From Dryobates pubescens (lineage: Eukaryota > Chordata > Aves > Piciformes > Picidae), in NCBI RefSeq assembly GCF_014839835.1, contig NC_071633.1, positions 19,459,001 to 19,523,000 on the forward strand: a DNA stretch of 64,000 nucleotides. The letters are read 5' to 3'. Within the stretch, counting starts at the first letter, position 1; every line of letters begins with the position of its first letter. The notes beneath the pieces were generated by a model. The model was not told where the DNA came from and did no database searches. It saw only the letters and a program-made list of their open reading frames with translations. Both the position numbers and the translations under genes were made by a program. Below, piece after piece: positions 63,755 through 64,000 of this stretch.

Positions 63755-64000
63755 CATCATCATGCCGGAGGATGAAGAGGAAGGGTCGCAGGGCCTCAAG
63801 CACCAGGGCTGTGCGTGCCACCGGTGTGCCCTTGGCACCCGCTGCCTCCACGCCGGTCTCGTCCAGCGCCAGCGGTGCCCAGTGCCGTGCAGCCTCTGCT
63901 GCCACCGCCAGGCCCCCTGCCAGCCCACGCAGCTCCGCCGCCGGGAACAGCCTGAAGCCTGCGGCACCTCGGCGCTGCCACACCGGGGCACCAGGGTCAC
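63755..64000 (-). CDS. SERPING1: C1-inhibitor serpin, reactive-centre-loop exon (partial)
   Basis: The minus frame from the right edge encodes a serpin hinge and reactive loop: LALDETGVEAAGAKGTPVAR, then TALVLEALRPFLFILRHDD. Human C1-inhibitor has ETGVEAAAASAISVAR followed by TLLVFEVQQPFLFVL. The P1-P1' pair is Arg-Thr (Arg codon 63813-63815), as in C1-inhibitor, which blocks C1r/C1s, kallikrein and factor XIIa. Its place next to YPEL4 also fits human gene order. The usual end of the protein (FMGRV...DP) does not follow in frame. A GC-type donor (GATG|GCAAGC) at 63753-63754 may end the exon, but no matching terminal exon was found down to YPEL4. The 5' part lies beyond the window. Confidence 0.8.

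Noticed and set aside
63269-64000. Long Ser/Pro/Leu-rich minus-strand ORF (243 codons)
   Set aside because: It is the pyrimidine strand of the purine tract, and in its upper part it is out of frame with the serpin loop.

Overview
This is a stretch of nuclear DNA from a bird-like vertebrate. It is GC-rich, the genes are split by short GT-AG introns, most promoters lie in CpG islands, and the only recognisable retroelements are two avian-type CR1 LINE fragments and one solo LTR. The species cannot be named from the sequence alone. The encoded proteins are close to human p120-catenin, BTBD18, SELENOH, TMX2, MED19, ZDHHC5, CLP1, YPEL4 and SERPING1. Their order and relative strands are those I recall for human 11q12.1, so the window is a conserved synteny block of ordinary host genes.

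Layout. Positions 11-6291 (minus) hold the first six coding exons of CTNND1; a long 5' intron region and a CpG-island promoter follow to about 21.6 kb. The intron region carries a second CpG island, a perfect CArG box and a 608-bp solo LTR with a 5-bp target-site duplication. 21.6-27.6 kb is intergenic, with one CR1 scrap. 28281-29295 (plus) is a compact BTBD18. It meets SELENOH (29647-30199, minus) tail to tail. SELENOH has an in-frame Sec UGA and a good type-2 SECIS candidate. TMX2 (31205-33559, minus) and MED19 (33835-35283, plus) diverge from one 275-bp NF-Y-rich promoter. ZDHHC5 (37402-50201, minus) has 11 coding exons and keeps 715 codons; its first coding intron contains a 23-bp-period minisatellite that leaves long open frames on both strands. 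A probable noncoding first exon and promoter of ZDHHC5 lie at 57.1-57.5 kb, just past the 3' end of CLP1 (57667-59952, minus). YPEL4 (61290-62859, plus) follows, then a 0.5-kb polypurine tract, and the reactive-loop exon of SERPING1 (minus) at the right edge.

The genes do not form one pathway. They cover cell adhesion (CTNND1), germline transcription (BTBD18), redox selenoprotein (SELENOH), ER thioredoxin-like protein (TMX2), Mediator (MED19), protein palmitoylation (ZDHHC5), RNA 5'-kinase and mRNA 3' processing (CLP1), a Yippee zinc protein (YPEL4) and complement/contact-system control (SERPING1). I found no operon, CRISPR array, tRNA, rRNA or novel multi-gene system. The most useful observations are the SECIS element, the loss of the p120 isoform-2 start methionine, the all-frames-open minisatellite, the unresolved ends of YPEL4 and SERPING1, and several promoter and 3'-end arrangements.
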